From NCBI GenBank assembly GCA_022574655.1, contig JACZRQ010000004.1:1-55566 (forward strand): a stretch of 55,566 nucleotides of DNA, written 5' to 3'. This DNA comes from Chloroflexota bacterium (GTDB lineage Bacteria; Chloroflexota; Dehalococcoidia; SM23-28-2; RBG-16-64-32). Position 1 is the first letter of the stretch; each line of letters begins with the position of its first letter. Position numbers and translations under genes: made by a program. Below, one piece after another: positions 1-8,420 of this stretch. Below the pieces are notes generated by a model, which was not told the DNA's origin, ran no database searches, and was given only the letters and a program-made list of their open reading frames with translations.

Positions 1-7
1 GGCGTCG

Positions 8-805
8 TTGGTTCCGCCTGACCACGACCGGTATGGAGCTCGCGGACCGGTGCATCCAGGACCCCGCGCTGGCGGAATGATGGCGCCCACCGCCTTATCA
101 GCGACGGCTCCCGACGGCCGGGCCGGCAAACCCGCGACAAGGGCCTGTCGGAAACTTTCGCACAACCGTAGCACAGCCGTGGATCAGTTGCTGCCTGACC
201 CCGTCGTCACTCAACTGCATCGGTCAGCCTGCCTCGCCACGGACATCACTTCCGAGCTCGTCGCCCAACTGGATCGGCGTTTTGATATTGAGCGGCAATA
301 CGGTGTCTCCAGGAGGCGGCTGGGCAACTACCTTCGGAGGGTTCTCGCTGCACGTGCCGGCGCCACCCAAGCGGAGAGCAAGTCGCGACGGCAACCCGTG
401 CCTCCGCAAGACGGGTGGGACGAGAAAGTCCAGGCTCACCGTCGGCGACAGGCGTCCGTCGCGGCGATTCTCGACCAGACGTTCGGTCAATTAGCGAAAT
501 GCAACCCCGATCTGTGGGAGCGGCGGGCCTACCTGATGCTGGTCGGCCTGGTCTACGAACGGCTGGCGACGAACGAGGATGAGATCGCCACGGACGAGCT
601 GGTGGCGCTCGCGAAGGTGCTGGCGGAGAATCGCCGGGCCGAGGCTCACTCACGCAAGACCGAACGCGCCGAGGAAACCTCGGAAGACAAAGTGTCGCCA
701 TCGGCCGAGCTGCCCGACAGCTTCGCCGACGTCGTGCGTCAAGTCTATGGCACGAACTTCCAGCCCCCCGATGCACAGGCCGGCCGTACGAATTGTCGAA
801 TGTAG
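8..805 (+). CDS. Hypothetical protein, weakly phage Mu gp27-like
   Basis: An open frame of 265 codons that may continue off the left edge. The first listed codon is TTG and the first ~75 residues look like non-coding translation, so the true start is uncertain and probably further in. From about residue 78 the protein is helical and charged, with an HTH-like stretch (ITSELVAQLD ... YGVSRRRLGNYLRR). A later helical segment (AYLMLVGLVYERLAT ... ELVALAKVLAE) recalls the DUF3486/Mu gp27 small-terminase-like family. That resemblance is from memory and weak. The C-terminus runs into an A/T-rich repeat at 803-836. It faces the HerA-type gene tail to tail. A mobile-element origin is an inference from the neighbouring HerA ATPase and DUF927 remnant. 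Confidence 0.4.
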   Translation: MVPPDHDRYGARGPVHPGPRAGGMMAPTALSATAPDGRAGKPATRACRKLSHNRSTAVDQLLPDPVVTQLHRSACLATDITSELVAQLDRRFDIERQYGVSRRRLGNYLRRVLAARAGATQAESKSRRQPVPPQDGWDEKVQAHRRRQASVAAILDQTFGQLAKCNPDLWERRAYLMLVGLVYERLATNEDEIATDELVALAKVLAENRRAEAHSRKTERAEETSEDKVSPSAELPDSFADVVRQVYGTNFQPPDAQAGRTNCRM

Positions 806-836
806 ATTGTAGATTGTCGATTGTCGATTGTCGATT
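803..836. repeat. Short tandem heptamer array
   Basis: About five consecutive 7-base units of the form TTGTMGA (TTGTAGA, TTGTCGA) form a short array that covers the end of the preceding gene. Its low GC content contrasts with the surrounding DNA. It could be a slippage product or a mark of a rearrangement edge. No function is assigned. Confidence 0.7.
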
Positions 837-916
837 GCGGATTCTCCATCGCCGCGCGGGTTGACCCTTGACGCTTGGCGCAAAGGGGGCCAGCGGACGG
901 CTTGTATGTCAGATGC

Positions 917-2860
917 TCAAGGCTTGCGGCTCGTGAAAGCCGGAATTGGAGATCTACTCGCGGTAGCAAGTTGGGGCCGTGGCGTGGCCGGAGGCGGCGG
1001 TGAGGGTTGCGCAGGCTCGGGCGGCGTATCGTCCGATTCACGGTCAAGGTGTTGACGATCTTGTCGCCGCCAGTGGGCGATGGTTTCGTCGACGTCGTGC
1101 TCGGTGCCTTCCGAGGCCCAGTGCCTAAAGACGTCCATATCGCCGCTTTGCGGCGGCGGGTCGGGCATGGTGACCAGCGTCCGCATCGGCATGACGACGC
1201 CGTCTCCGAGGACGAAGGCTTCGCCCGGGCGGAGCGTCGGCAGCATCTGAATCACCCCCGCGAAGTGGTCGCCGACGATCTTGGCGGCATAGTGTTGATC
1301 CTCCGGGTTGCTCAATCGCATCAGGACGAAGCTGTTGCATTGGGATAAGACGGTCTCGGACAGCTCGGCGGGTCGCTGTGAGATCACCATCGCGCTGACG
1401 CCGTACTTGCGTCCCTCCTTGGCGACGCGTTCTACGGCGGTCTTGGCGAAGCCCCGGCCTCGTTCGGTCCGCGGGATGTAGTTGTGCGCTTCCTCGTAGA
1501 CGAGAAGGGTCGGATGCCTCTGCTTGGCCGGCGTCCAGAAGTTCAGGTCGAACATCAAGCGAGTGAGGACAGCCACCGTGATGTCGATGATCTCGAACGG
1601 GATGCCGGATAGATCGATGATCGTCAGATTGCTACGCGGCGTTACGCGACCGGTCAGCAGTTTGATGAGATGATTCATCAAACCGGATGTCTGCGACCCA
1701 TCTTCCACCGGGCTCAGGTATTTGCGGAAGAAGCGGGACTGAAGCCCGTGCTCGACGGGTTTGAGGAGAAACTCATAACGACGGTCGTTGAACTTGGTGT
1801 CGATCAGATCGATGAGCCCGATGAGCTTGCCGAAATAAATCGGGTGCGGCGTCTCACCCTGAGGATTCCCGCGGTTGAACCGGCAACGCTGCTCGCGCAT
1901 CAGCTTCTGCTGTTCGGCTGGCTTTAGGGACCGCAGGGCGAGCTGGCTGAACGCAAGGCGATCTTCGTTGAGTATGAAGCGCGCGTCGTTGAGGTTTTCG
2001 GCATAGGTCTTTAGCTTTGCGAGTGAGAAGTAGATCGGCGTATCCAGGGTGAGCAATCGGGTCAGGCCCAGCTCCGTCGCCGCGTCTTTCTTGAACTCCA
2101 TCAGCGCCGTTCGCAGGAAAGAGATCTGTGTAGTGATGTTCAGTGGATTCGAACGATCGATGAACAACGCCTCCAGCTCTTCGTATTTCAGCAACCAGTA
2201 AGGCAGGATGAGGTCATCCACGTCGAGATAGGTCACGTTGGAGTTCAACCGGCCTTCATCGTTACAGAAGGCCGATCGGTATTCGCCGTGCATGTCGAAC
2301 AAAACGACCTGCGATTCCTCGAGCGCGACCACTTCTTGCAAGATCCTGGCGGCGGTGCAGCTCTTCCCGCTTCCGCTGTTGCCGAGCAGGGCGGCGTGTC
2401 TGGCGAAGAACTGTGACCCGCGAACCTTTACCTCGAAGTTGGTGTTGTACGCGAAGCGCCCCAGTGAGAAACTCGACCTTAGTTGCGAGCCGGCGGAAAG
2501 CTTGTCAGAGCCGCCGAAGATGACCTCGAAGTCCTCGTCGGTGGCCAGGTGCACCGGGTCTCCGATGATGGGATACTCGTTCACGCCGCGGAGAAATCGT
2601 CCGGAGGAGATCTCGCCCAAGAGCTGAACTCGCATAAGTAGCTGGGGGTCAACGTTGTCACCGGGAGCTTCCCGTCGCTCGGTACCGGTTACAAAGCCGA
2701 CGAGTGTACGATCGTGCAAGGGAACCGTTACGTAGGAGCCGAGTTGCCCGACGCGATAGGTCCGATCCTCGTGCCGGAGGTCAAGGTCCCGGCTGGTGAT
2801 GAGAACCTCAACACGCCCGTTTTCCACACGTACTAAACTGCCAACGTTGAGTGGATGCAT
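917..2860 (-). CDS. HerA-like (DUF87) P-loop ATPase
   Basis: A 647-residue FtsK/HerA-superfamily ATPase. It has an N-terminal beta-barrel-like HAS region (about residues 1-130) and a Walker A GNSGSGKS in the context [20 protein letters not shown] Walker [15 protein letters not shown] ends in the E-E-A-H pattern typical of HerA. A further conserved [18 protein letters not shown] segment (sensor region) precedes a proline-rich tail. HerA proteins form hexameric rings that translocate DNA, usually with a NurA nuclease, SIR2 or another effector; no such partner is adjacent, so the role (end resection, conjugative element or defence) is open. ATG at 2860 is preferred over the GTG at 2875 because GGGACAGGA sits at normal spacing before it. 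It diverges from a DUF927 remnant with about 30 bases between. Confidence 0.85.
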   Translation of the reverse strand: MHPLNVGSLVRVENGRVEVLITSRDLDLRHEDRTYRVGQLGSYVTVPLHDRTLVGFVTGTERREAPGDNVDPQLLMRVQLLGEISSGRFLRGVNEYPIIGDPVHLATDEDFEVIFGGSDKLSAGSQLRSSFSLGRFAYNTNFEVKVRGSQFFARHAALLGNSGSGKSCTAARILQEVVALEESQVVLFDMHGEYRSAFCNDEGRLNSNVTYLDVDDLILPYWLLKYEELEALFIDRSNPLNITTQISFLRTALMEFKKDAATELGLTRLLTLDTPIYFSLAKLKTYAENLNDARFILNEDRLAFSQLALRSLKPAEQQKLMREQRCRFNRGNPQGETPHPIYFGKLIGLIDLIDTKFNDRRYEFLLKPVEHGLQSRFFRKYLSPVEDGSQTSGLMNHLIKLLTGRVTPRSNLTIIDLSGIPFEIIDITVAVLTRLMFDLNFWTPAKQRHPTLLVYEEAHNYIPRTERGRGFAKTAVERVAKEGRKYGVSAMVISQRPAELSETVLSQCNSFVLMRLSNPEDQHYAAKIVGDHFAGVIQMLPTLRPGEAFVLGDGVVMPMRTLVTMPDPPPQSGDMDVFRHWASEGTEHDVDETIAHWRRQDRQHLDRESDDTPPEPAQPSPPPPATPRPQLATASRSPIPAFTSRKP

Positions 2861-2891
2861 TGTATCCTGTCCCACGCCAACATCATCTGTT

Positions 2892-3149
2892 GAAAGTGGT
2901 TTAGACGAAAGGGCGACAATTGCCGCGCGCCGTGTCCAGGATCAGATGCTGGCGGAACTGGTGCCGGCCGATGCTGATGGGCAGGTGAAGCGGGCCGCAG
3001 GGCGGTTTGCCTTGGTCGCGGCAGCGGGCGAACTGGCAATACATGCCGGAGTGATATCCTGGGAACCGGGTGAAGCCTGCCGCGCTGCAACTTCATGTTT
3101 CGAGGCTTGGCTGGAGGCGCGCGGCGGCTCGGGTGCGAGTGAAATCCGC
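2892..3149 (+). pseudogene. DUF927-type protein, C-terminal fragment
   Basis: The reading frame here encodes [14 protein letters not shown], then [36 protein letters not shown] and [12 protein letters not shown]. This is the pattern I know from the extreme C-terminus of DUF927 proteins (plasmid/phage primase-helicase relatives). Only about 85 residues remain: the ATPase core is missing, since the HerA-like gene begins immediately upstream on the other strand. No start codon with a ribosome site is evident. It runs without a stop straight into the P-type ATPase. It is interpreted as a remnant of a mobile-element replication gene. The family name rests on recalled sequence patterns, not a search. 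Confidence 0.6.
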
Positions 3150-4907
3150 GACGGCACAGAGCAGGATATCCCGGTGGAGCAGGTCCTGTTTGGTGACATC
3201 ATCGTTGTGCGCCCGGGAGAGAAGGTCCCCGTGGATGGTGAGATCATCGAGGGGCAGTCAACCCTGGATGAGTCGATGGTCACCGGCGAGAGCATGCCGG
3301 TATCCAAAGGCGAAGGCGACATCGTGGTAGGCGCGACCGTAAACCAGACTGGGGCCTTTCGGATTCGGGCGACCAGGGTGGGCAAGGACACCATGCTCTC
3401 CCAGATTATCAAGCTGGTGGAGCAGGCTCAGGCCTCCAAGGCCCCGATTCAAGGCCTGGCCGACCTTATTGCGAGCTACTTCGTGCCCGCGGTGATCTTT
3501 ATTGCCATAGTGACCTTCGTCGTCTGGTTTAACTTCGGGCCTGAGGGCGCCCTAACATTCGCGTTGGTGACTGCGGTTACGGTTCTTGTCATTGCCTGCC
3601 CCTGCGCCCTGGGCCTGGCTACACCTCTGTCTATCATGGTCGGCACAGGGAAGGGGGCAGAGAACGGTATCCTTATCAGGTCGGCCGAGGCCCTGGAGAC
3701 CGCTCACAAGATGAACGCTATCATTCTGGACAAGACGGGGACGATCACGGAGGGCAAGCCGTCCTTGACCGACCTCCAGAGTACGGGTGTTGTATCCGAA
3801 GATGAGTTGTTGCGCCTCGTAGCTTCGGCGGAGCGCTCGTCGGAGCATCCTCTTGGGCTGGCCATAGTGGGAGAAGCTGAGAAGCGCGGGTTGAACCTGT
3901 CGGAAGTTGCCGGCTTCCAATCCGTAACGGGCAAAGGCATTCAAACAACCATAGACGGCAGGCGCGTACTTGTGGGCAACGCGCGGTTGCTCGCTGACGC
4001 CGGGATATCGACCGAAGATCTCGAGCAAACAGCGGCCTCTCTCGCCGCTGAAGGTAAGACGCCAATGCTCGTCGCTTTAGATTCGAATCCGGCGGGTGTC
4101 ATTGCTGTGGCCGACACCGTGAGGCTGACCTCTCGCGCAGCCATCGCCACCCTGAAACGGCTTGGGATCGAGGTGGTGATGATCACCGGCGATAACCGTC
4201 GGACGGCCGAAGCCATAGCGCGCCAGGTAGGCATCGACCGTGTCTTGGCGGAGGTTCTGCCAGAAGACAAGGCGCTGGAGGTGAAGCGTCTTCAGCAGGA
4301 TGACAAGATCGTCGGTATGGTGGGCGATGGCATTAACGACGCACCCGCCTTGGCCCAGGCCGACGTGGGCATCGCTATCGGCACGGGGACAGATGTCGCC
4401 ATCGAGGCAGCGGACGTCACGCTCATCTCCGGCGATCTGCATGGAGTCGTCACCGCTATCACGTTGAGCCGCGCCGTCATGCGAAACATTCGTCAGAATC
4501 TCTTCTTCGCCTTTGGATACAACACTTTGGGTGTCCCTGTTGCAGCCGGCGTGTTCTATCCTGTTATTGGACTGCTGCTGAGTCCGATGATCGCCGCCGC
4601 AGCCATGTCGCTCAGTTCGCTCTCTGTGGTGGCCAACGCCAACCGGCTTAGAAGCTACAAGCGTCCCAGCCCGGAGTTGGCGGGAGCAGCCGCGGACACG
4701 AGTCCGATTGCAGTTGAAGTGCGGCCATCCGAGCAACAACAGGAGGAGGAAGCTATGGCAGAGAGAGTCACCGACCTTGTGTGCGGTATGGAGATCGATC
4801 CGAAGACGGCGGCAACGAAGATGGACTATCAAGGCACGACCTACTTCTTCTGCTCAGATGCCTGCCACAACAGGTTTATGTCAGAGCCTGAGAAGTATAC
4901 GAAGTAA
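3150..4907 (+). pseudogene. Copper P1B-type ATPase, 5'-truncated (CopA-like)
   Basis: It begins abruptly at the actuator domain ([15 protein letters not shown], then TGES). It then has the M6 CPC motif ([12 protein letters not shown]), phosphorylation site [11 protein letters not shown], the SSEHPLG nucleotide-binding motif, [10 protein letters not shown], and two C-terminal membrane helices with FGYN and [13 protein letters not shown] together with YN and MxxSS is the P1B-1 (Cu+) signature. The usual N-terminal metal-binding domain and the first four membrane helices (about 200 residues) are absent; the frame instead continues upstream into a DUF927 tail. Such a protein could not form a pump, so it is called a truncated pseudogene, although an assembly join is possible. 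A YHS segment follows in frame at the C-terminus. Confidence 0.8.
4755..4907 (+). CDS. YHS-domain small metal-binding protein (internal start)
   Basis: A 50-residue YHS domain: [29 protein letters not shown] and the ending PEKY. The cysteines (LVCGM, FFCSDAC) are those that bind metal in this family. It lies in frame at the end of the P-type ATPase, but a very strong ribosome site (AGGAGGAGGAAGCT) stands directly before its ATG. It could therefore be made as a free protein even though the pump upstream is damaged. In related heavy-metal loci YHS domains are found free, or fused to the N-terminus of the ATPase, and act in metal handoff. The alternative is a purely C-terminal domain of the fusion. 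Confidence 0.65.
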   Translation: MAERVTDLVCGMEIDPKTAATKMDYQGTTYFFCSDACHNRFMSEPEKYTK

Positions 4908-4959
4908 TGAGTTGGGCTCACCGATAGTTCACGGACAGATCAAGCAAAGGGATACGACC

Positions 4960-6363
4960 ATGGCAGCTTGGCTCGAAGACGCGTGCTCTCTCGCTGATGC
5001 GATCAGGCAAGGCGACGCGAAAGCATCCGACGCGCTCGAAGAATCACTGAAGGCGATCGAGGCGTCGGATTTGAACGCACTCACCCACCTCGACGCCAAC
5101 GGCGCTCGCCAACAGGCGGAGTCCATCGATCAACGCGTCGCCAACGGCGAAGACCCCGGCCTGTTCGCGGGCGTACCGCTGCTCGTCAAAGATATGGAGG
5201 ACGTGAAGGGGCTGCCCACCAGCTACGGCTCCGTCGTCTTCAAGGACAACGTCGTCGACAGCGACTCCACCCACGTCAAGCGGCTCCGAGGCGCCGGCGC
5301 GGTCATCGTCGGCAAGGCGGCGACCTCTGAATTCGGCTTCGTCGCCTACACCTCGACCAAGCTGCACGGGACTACGCGCAATCCCTGGAATCTCGAACGC
5401 ACGCCCGCTGGATCGTCGGGCGGGCCGGCGGCTGCCGTCGCCGGCGGGCTCGTGCCGCTGGCGACCGGGGGTGACGGCGGCGGCTCGATTCGTCTCCCCG
5501 CGTCTTACTGCGGTCTCGTTGGCATGAAAGGAACGTTCGGCCGCATCCCGCGAGGGCCACGCGCCCAGTACGGCCAAATCGCCGCCGTCAAGGGCACCGT
5601 CAGCCGCAGCGTCCGGGACGCCGCAAGATGGTACGACGTCACCTGCGGATACGACATCCGCGACCCGTTCAGCCTGCCCCGTGAGGACGGCTGGGAAATC
5701 GGCCTTGGCACACGCGACATCAAAGGACTTCGAGTAGCCGTATCGCCGACCCTCGGCAACGCCGTCATCCACCCTGAAGTCGAGCGTGTCGTCACGCAGG
5801 CGGCCGAGGTTCTGATAGATCTGACCGGCATGCAGCTCACTGAGGTCGACGTGAACGTCCCCGAGAACGGCATCGCCTGGGGATGGACGGGGCTGCCTTC
5901 GCTGGTCGCCGACCTGAAGGATCACTGGCCCGACCGCAAGGATGACTTCACTTTCGAGATCGCCTTCGCGATGGACAACGCCCCTCAGTTCCGTGCCTGG
6001 CACGGCGCCAAGTCGGAGACCTTCAGAGTCGAGATGAACGAGGCGATGGCGGACCTCTTTGAGAAGGTGGACATCGTGCTCTGCGCGACCAGCCCCATGG
6101 AGCCGTTCGCCGCCGAGGGTCCGATGCCGTGGAAGGTCGGCGACGTGTCCGTCAACCCGTTCAACGCCGGCGCCCTGACGATCCCGGCCAACCTCTCCGG
6201 CTTTCCCGCGATCTCCATCCCGGCGGGCCTCTCGGACAGCGGCCTGCCGATCGGTCTTCAGGCCTACGCCCGCCGCCACGAGGACGCGCTTCTCCTCGAC
6301 CTCGCCTACGCGATGGAACAAGCGAAACCGTGGCCGCTCGTCGCCCCGAACGCGCCTTTGTAA
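4960..6363 (+). CDS. Amidase signature family hydrolase
   Basis: A 467-residue amidase of the GatA/fatty-acid-amide-hydrolase superfamily. The Ser-cisSer-Lys triad is visible: Lys in GVPLLVKDMEDVKG, the cis-Ser in the glycine-rich GGDGGGSIRLPAS segment, and the nucleophilic Ser context GSSGGPAAAVAGG. CGLVGMKGTFGRIPRGP is the typical follow-on. It hydrolyses C-N amide bonds; the substrate cannot be told. No GatB or GatC gene is adjacent, so an aminoacyl-tRNA amidotransferase role is unlikely. The ATG at 4960, after AAAGG, is preferred to longer starts that would run into the preceding gene. It follows the YHS gene by 52 bases and may share its transcript. Full family length, no defect seen. 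Confidence 0.88.
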   Translation: MAAWLEDACSLADAIRQGDAKASDALEESLKAIEASDLNALTHLDANGARQQAESIDQRVANGEDPGLFAGVPLLVKDMEDVKGLPTSYGSVVFKDNVVDSDSTHVKRLRGAGAVIVGKAATSEFGFVAYTSTKLHGTTRNPWNLERTPAGSSGGPAAAVAGGLVPLATGGDGGGSIRLPASYCGLVGMKGTFGRIPRGPRAQYGQIAAVKGTVSRSVRDAARWYDVTCGYDIRDPFSLPREDGWEIGLGTRDIKGLRVAVSPTLGNAVIHPEVERVVTQAAEVLIDLTGMQLTEVDVNVPENGIAWGWTGLPSLVADLKDHWPDRKDDFTFEIAFAMDNAPQFRAWHGAKSETFRVEMNEAMADLFEKVDIVLCATSPMEPFAAEGPMPWKVGDVSVNPFNAGALTIPANLSGFPAISIPAGLSDSGLPIGLQAYARRHEDALLLDLAYAMEQAKPWPLVAPNAPL

Positions 6364-6515
6364 GCGCCGCCGACGCATCACCGACTAGGCGCCCAATCCC
6401 GAGACGGTGAACCGTCGGTGAATGAACTCACCCTTAACCGGAAACGGCTCGACATGTTATGGGCATCGTCTTAGTGTAAGTCCACAACAGAACACGCGAA
6501 CCGGCACAACTGCCC

Positions 6516-6638
6516 ATGGGAGGGAAGAGGACCGAGAAAACGGTTCTAATCCGAACGCTGGCTGTGGACAAGCGGGGCATCTACACCAGGGCCAGCGACG
6601 CGGATTTCGGAGAAACAGCGGAATCCGGGAGGCAGTGA
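6516..6638 (+). CDS. Possible 40-residue leader ORF
   Basis: A short frame (MGGKRTEKTVLIRT ... ETAESGRQ) ends in TGA overlapping the ATG of the subtilase as TGATG, an arrangement that usually couples translation. Its last codons contain the subtilase ribosome site GGGAGG. No homologue is recognised and no strong ribosome site precedes it. The same 6400-6630 stretch also contains GGAAACGG, GGCTCGAC and GTGTAAGTCC blocks that recall the 5' part of bacterial group II introns. That is a faint likeness only, so the region may be structured RNA rather than coding. Confidence 0.22.
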   Translation: MGGKRTEKTVLIRTLAVDKRGIYTRASDADFGETAESGRQ

Positions 6639-8383
6639 TGGTGAGTAACAGGCGAGTATCGCCGCGGCATGTGGCTCAGCGCTGGTGGGCGTTACCAGCG
6701 CTCGTCATCACTGTCCTAACAGTGGCCCTCCTTCAGGGCGGCAACCAGATCAGCAACGCCAACCAGATCAGCAGCGTCCACCCAGACAACGTTCACGGAG
6801 CGGTCTATGCCTGGGCTGACGCCAACCAGGGCCAGGACGTTCCAGTTCTGATCGAGACTGCCGGCGATTCTGACGATCTTTCCACCTTCATCACATCCTC
6901 CGGCGGCACAGTGCGCCGCGAGTTCGAGATCGTGCCGATCATCGAGGCCGACCTCTCACCCTCCTTTGTTTCAACGGTCGCCTCCCACGACGGCGTGGCA
7001 TGGATCAGCCTCGACGCGCCCGTGACTTCGACCGGCAAGAGAGGAGGCACAAAATCAGCCGTAGACACCAGCAACCTTTCTACCGCCTACCCCTTCGCTG
7101 TCAATGCCCCAGACGTCTGGAATGCTAGCACCTCCCGCACTGGCCGCGGGGTAACGGTTGCGGTACTGGACACTGGTATCACAAACGACAACAAGGATTT
7201 CAAGGATGGCAGGAAGTCACGGTTCCTGGCCGATGTGGCCATCAACCCTGCTGCCACCGGCTTCGACGACGGCTTCGGCCACGGCACCCACGTCGCCGGC
7301 ATCATCGGCGGCGACGGTGATCTCCTGAAGCAAAAGAAATACATCGGCATCGCCCCCGACGTCAACTTCGTCGACGTCAAGGTCGCTGACGACCAGGGGA
7401 ACGCCTCCCTGGCCGATGTCATCGCCGGTCTCGAGTGGGTCTTCAACAATAAAGACGCCCACAACATCCGGGTGGTCAATCTGTCCCTCACGTCGTCGGT
7501 AGCCGAGAGCTACAAGACCAGCGCGCTGGACGCGGCGGTGGAGTTCCTCTGGTTCAACGGCATCGTGGTGGTGACCTCCGCCGGTAACCTGGGCGACGCC
7601 GCCGACGCGGTTCACTACGCGCCGGCAAACGATCCGTTCATTATCACGGTCGGTGCGACGGACGATATGGGCACGAAGGCGCAGACAGACGACGCGCTTA
7701 CCTCTTGGTCCAGCCGTGGCATCACCCAGGATGGCTTCCAGAAGCCGGACCTGGTGGCGCCCGGACGGAACATCATCTCAGACACCGATACCAGCAGCTA
7801 CCTGGCCACCACCTATCCGGACAAGCTCGTCGACAAGGACTACTTCCGCATGAGCGGCACCTCCATGTCCGCGCCGGTCGTCAGCGGCCTGGTGGCCCTG
7901 ATCCTGGAGGAACACCCGGAGTTCACGCCGGGGCAGGTCAAGTTCGTCCTCCAGAACTCATCCCGCCTCGTGGATGGATTTAATGCGCCTCTGGCCGACG
8001 GGGCCGTTTTCTACAGCGGGCCGCTCGAGAGCACCGATCTCGGTCTGACTCCCAGCTTCGCCCTATTTACTCCTGCGGTAGTTGTCCCCGTTGGCGTGGT
8101 AGCCTACGTCCTTCAAGCGCCTGATCCGGCCGCGGCCGCCGTCGCTGTCGGTCTCGAACCGGCTGTGTTCGGTGCGATCTCCTGGGATGCGATCTCGTGG
8201 GACGCGATCTCGTGGGACGCGATCTCGTGGGACGCGATCTCGTGGGACGCGATCTCGTGGGATGCGATCTCGTGGGACGCGATCTCGTGGGATGCGATCT
8301 CGTGGGATGCGATCTCGTGGGACGCGATCTCGTGGAGTGCGATCTCGTGGAGTGCGATCTCGTGGAACACGGTCGAGGATTAA
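6638..8383 (+). CDS. Secreted subtilisin-like serine protease with pentapeptide tail
   Basis: A 581-residue S8 peptidase. A basic start and hydrophobic stretch (WWALPALVITVLTVALLQGG) form a signal peptide. An inhibitor-like prodomain follows (residues ~50-140), then the catalytic triad: Asp in TVAVLDTGI, His in GHGTHVAGI, Ser in SGTSMSAPVVSG. The oxyanion Asn lies in VTSAGNLGD. After the catalytic domain a linker leads to 13 copies of an AISW-based pentapeptide. GTG and ATG alternatives exist, but ATG at 6638 has GGGAGG five bases upstream and gives the complete signal peptide. It presumably acts outside the cell. The tail has no known anchor motif, but its aromatic periodicity suggests a stacked repeat or surface-association module. 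The next gene, an HD-GYP protein, starts 37 bases on and may be co-transcribed. Confidence 0.92.
   Translation: MVSNRRVSPRHVAQRWWALPALVITVLTVALLQGGNQISNANQISSVHPDNVHGAVYAWADANQGQDVPVLIETAGDSDDLSTFITSSGGTVRREFEIVPIIEADLSPSFVSTVASHDGVAWISLDAPVTSTGKRGGTKSAVDTSNLSTAYPFAVNAPDVWNASTSRTGRGVTVAVLDTGITNDNKDFKDGRKSRFLADVAINPAATGFDDGFGHGTHVAGIIGGDGDLLKQKKYIGIAPDVNFVDVKVADDQGNASLADVIAGLEWVFNNKDAHNIRVVNLSLTSSVAESYKTSALDAAVEFLWFNGIVVVTSAGNLGDAADAVHYAPANDPFIITVGATDDMGTKAQTDDALTSWSSRGITQDGFQKPDLVAPGRNIISDTDTSSYLATTYPDKLVDKDYFRMSGTSMSAPVVSGLVALILEEHPEFTPGQVKFVLQNSSRLVDGFNAPLADGAVFYSGPLESTDLGLTPSFALFTPAVVVPVGVVAYVLQAPDPAAAAVAVGLEPAVFGAISWDAISWDAISWDAISWDAISWDAISWDAISWDAISWDAISWDAISWDAISWSAISWSAISWNTVED
8174..8368 (+). 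repeat. 15-bp coding tandem repeat, 13 copies
   Basis: Thirteen consecutive 15-base units based on GCGATCTCGTGGGAC encode Ala-Ile-Ser-Trp-Asp. The first copy has TCC for Ser, the spacer residue varies between Asp (GAC or GAT) and Ser in late copies, and the last ends in Asn. Variation is almost entirely in the fifth codon, so the units are homogenised at the DNA level and the copy number is likely to vary between strains. Confidence 0.97.
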
Positions 8384-8420
8384 ACATGACATCTGTGACT
8401 GATGTTAGTGGTGGACTGAA

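Noticed and set aside
5044-6381. Minus-strand 445-codon frame opposite the amidase
   Set aside because: Composition is Arg/Ala-rich with no motif; the opposite frame has a full amidase signature.
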